A DNA stretch of 64,000 nt from Streptomyces sp. NBC_00154 (lineage in GTDB: Bacteria > Actinomycetota > Actinomycetes > Streptomycetales > Streptomycetaceae), in assembly GCF_026342835.1 (NCBI RefSeq), contig NZ_JAPEMI010000001.1, forward strand, positions 4,594,501-4,658,500, read 5' to 3'. Shown piece after piece: positions 63,577-64,000 of the stretch. Under the pieces are notes generated by a model. That model saw nothing but the letters and a program-made list of their open reading frames with translations. It made no database searches and was not told the origin of the DNA. How positions within the stretch are numbered: the stretch's first letter is position 1; every line of letters starts with the position of its first letter. The position numbers and the translations under genes are program-made.

Positions 63577-64000
63577 ATGACCGAGATCATCGCCGTCGCC
63601 GTCATCACCGTCCTCGCCGTCATCAGCCCGGGCGCCGACTTCGCGATGGTCGTGCGCAACAGCTACCTCTACGGCCGGACGACCGGTCTCCTCGCGGCCA
63701 CCGGAGTCGCCGCGGGCGTCCTCGTCCATGTCACCTACACGATGCTCGGCGTCGGGCTGCTGATCGCGTCCTCGACAGCCCTGTTCACCGCGATCAAGCT
63801 GGCCGGCGCGGCGTATCTCGTCTACATCGGGGTACGGACGTTCTTCGCCCGCAACGATCTCGTCGTCGATCTGGAGTCGAAGCCGGCCCTGACCCGGCTC
63901 GGGGCTCTGCGCACCGGCTTCCTGACCAACGCGCTGAACCCCAAGACCACGCTCTTCGTCGTGTCGACCTTCACCCAGGTCGTCGGGGAAGACACCGGTC
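63577..64000 (+). CDS. LysE/RhtB-family exporter, 3' end outside window
   Basis: The first 141 codons are present: ITVLAVISPGADFAMVVRNS with the family SPGPDF-type motif, GLLAATGVAAGVLVHVTYTM, LAGAAYLVYIGVRTFF and GFLTNALNPKTTLFVVS. Exports amino acids or their derivatives. GAGGAGA precedes the ATG. Cut by the right edge of the window. Confidence 0.92.
   Translation, partial: MTEIIAVAVITVLAVISPGADFAMVVRNSYLYGRTTGLLAATGVAAGVLVHVTYTMLGVGLLIASSTALFTAIKLAGAAYLVYIGVRTFFARNDLVVDLESKPALTRLGALRTGFLTNALNPKTTLFVVSTFTQVVGEDTG

Overview
The window is very GC-rich chromosomal DNA with many GTG starts, strong third-codon-position G/C, Streptomyces-type regulators (XRE/MmyB-like, TetR, MarR, AsnC), an HrdA-like sigma factor beside dnaG, an Mbl-like actin homologue and MatB. 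It is a Streptomyces core-chromosome segment. From memory, the gene order (matB, sensor kinase, mbl, hrdA, dnaG, nasA, nirBD, ppdK, glyS) resembles the SCO2444 to SCO2504 part of the S. coelicolor map; that comparison was not computed here.

Layout. 0-14 kb: the start of a zinc ABC transporter binding protein behind two Zur-like boxes, glycyl-tRNA synthetase, a TetR/aldo-keto reductase pair with a palindromic operator, a 9-codon leader ORF before a DUF6243-like gene, two drug-efflux-type MFS proteins flanking an XRE regulator, dusB and ppdK. 14-22 kb: an ArsR-like regulator, a VOC protein, an SDR, and the operon of an FAD oxidoreductase, nirB and nirD, then a TauE permease. 22-31 kb: a class F sortase beside a repeat-rich surface protein, a class IV aminotransferase, a flavin reductase, a thermolysin-like protease, cutA, a GGCT-fold protein, nitrate reductase nasA and a SanA-like protein. 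31-45 kb: HAD phosphatase, CbiX-type chelatase, dGTPase, ferredoxin reductase, dnaG, hrdA, a heterodimeric ABC exporter pair, xylulokinase. 45-47 kb: three tRNA genes and a tiny Gly/Tyr/Arg-rich protein. 47-55 kb: an ABC exporter, an MFS permease, a truncated VOC gene, a fused carboxyltransferase with matB, and a frameshifted NarK-type nitrate permease. 55-64 kb: AsnC regulator, GAF sensor kinase with a weak ATPase domain, Mbl, two Streptomyces-type hypotheticals, MarR, MDR reductase, Ohr, a GH51 remnant, an EI24 protein and the start of a LysE exporter.

The most coherent theme is nitrate assimilation: nasA (nitrate to nitrite), nirBD (nitrite to ammonium), an extra flavoprotein reductase, and a chelatase able to feed sirohaem supply. 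Their three promoters carry GlnR-like boxes of 11-bp periodicity, each ending exactly 10 bp before a CAnnnT -10 hexamer and followed by an apparently leaderless ATG. The nearby NarK permease is broken by one extra base. Three related copies of a small inverted-repeat element lie at 50.8, 53.8 and 60.0 kb, one of them abutting the truncated VOC gene. About a dozen genes show a -10 hexamer 6-7 nt before the start codon and no Shine-Dalgarno, so leaderless mRNAs look common here.

No rRNA, CRISPR array, complete insertion sequence, prophage or biosynthetic cluster was seen. I did not find a clearly new multi-gene system; the best candidates for new biology are the shared promoter architecture, the Gly/Tyr/Arg microprotein, the leader ORF with hairpin, the inverted-repeat element family and the sortase partner protein.
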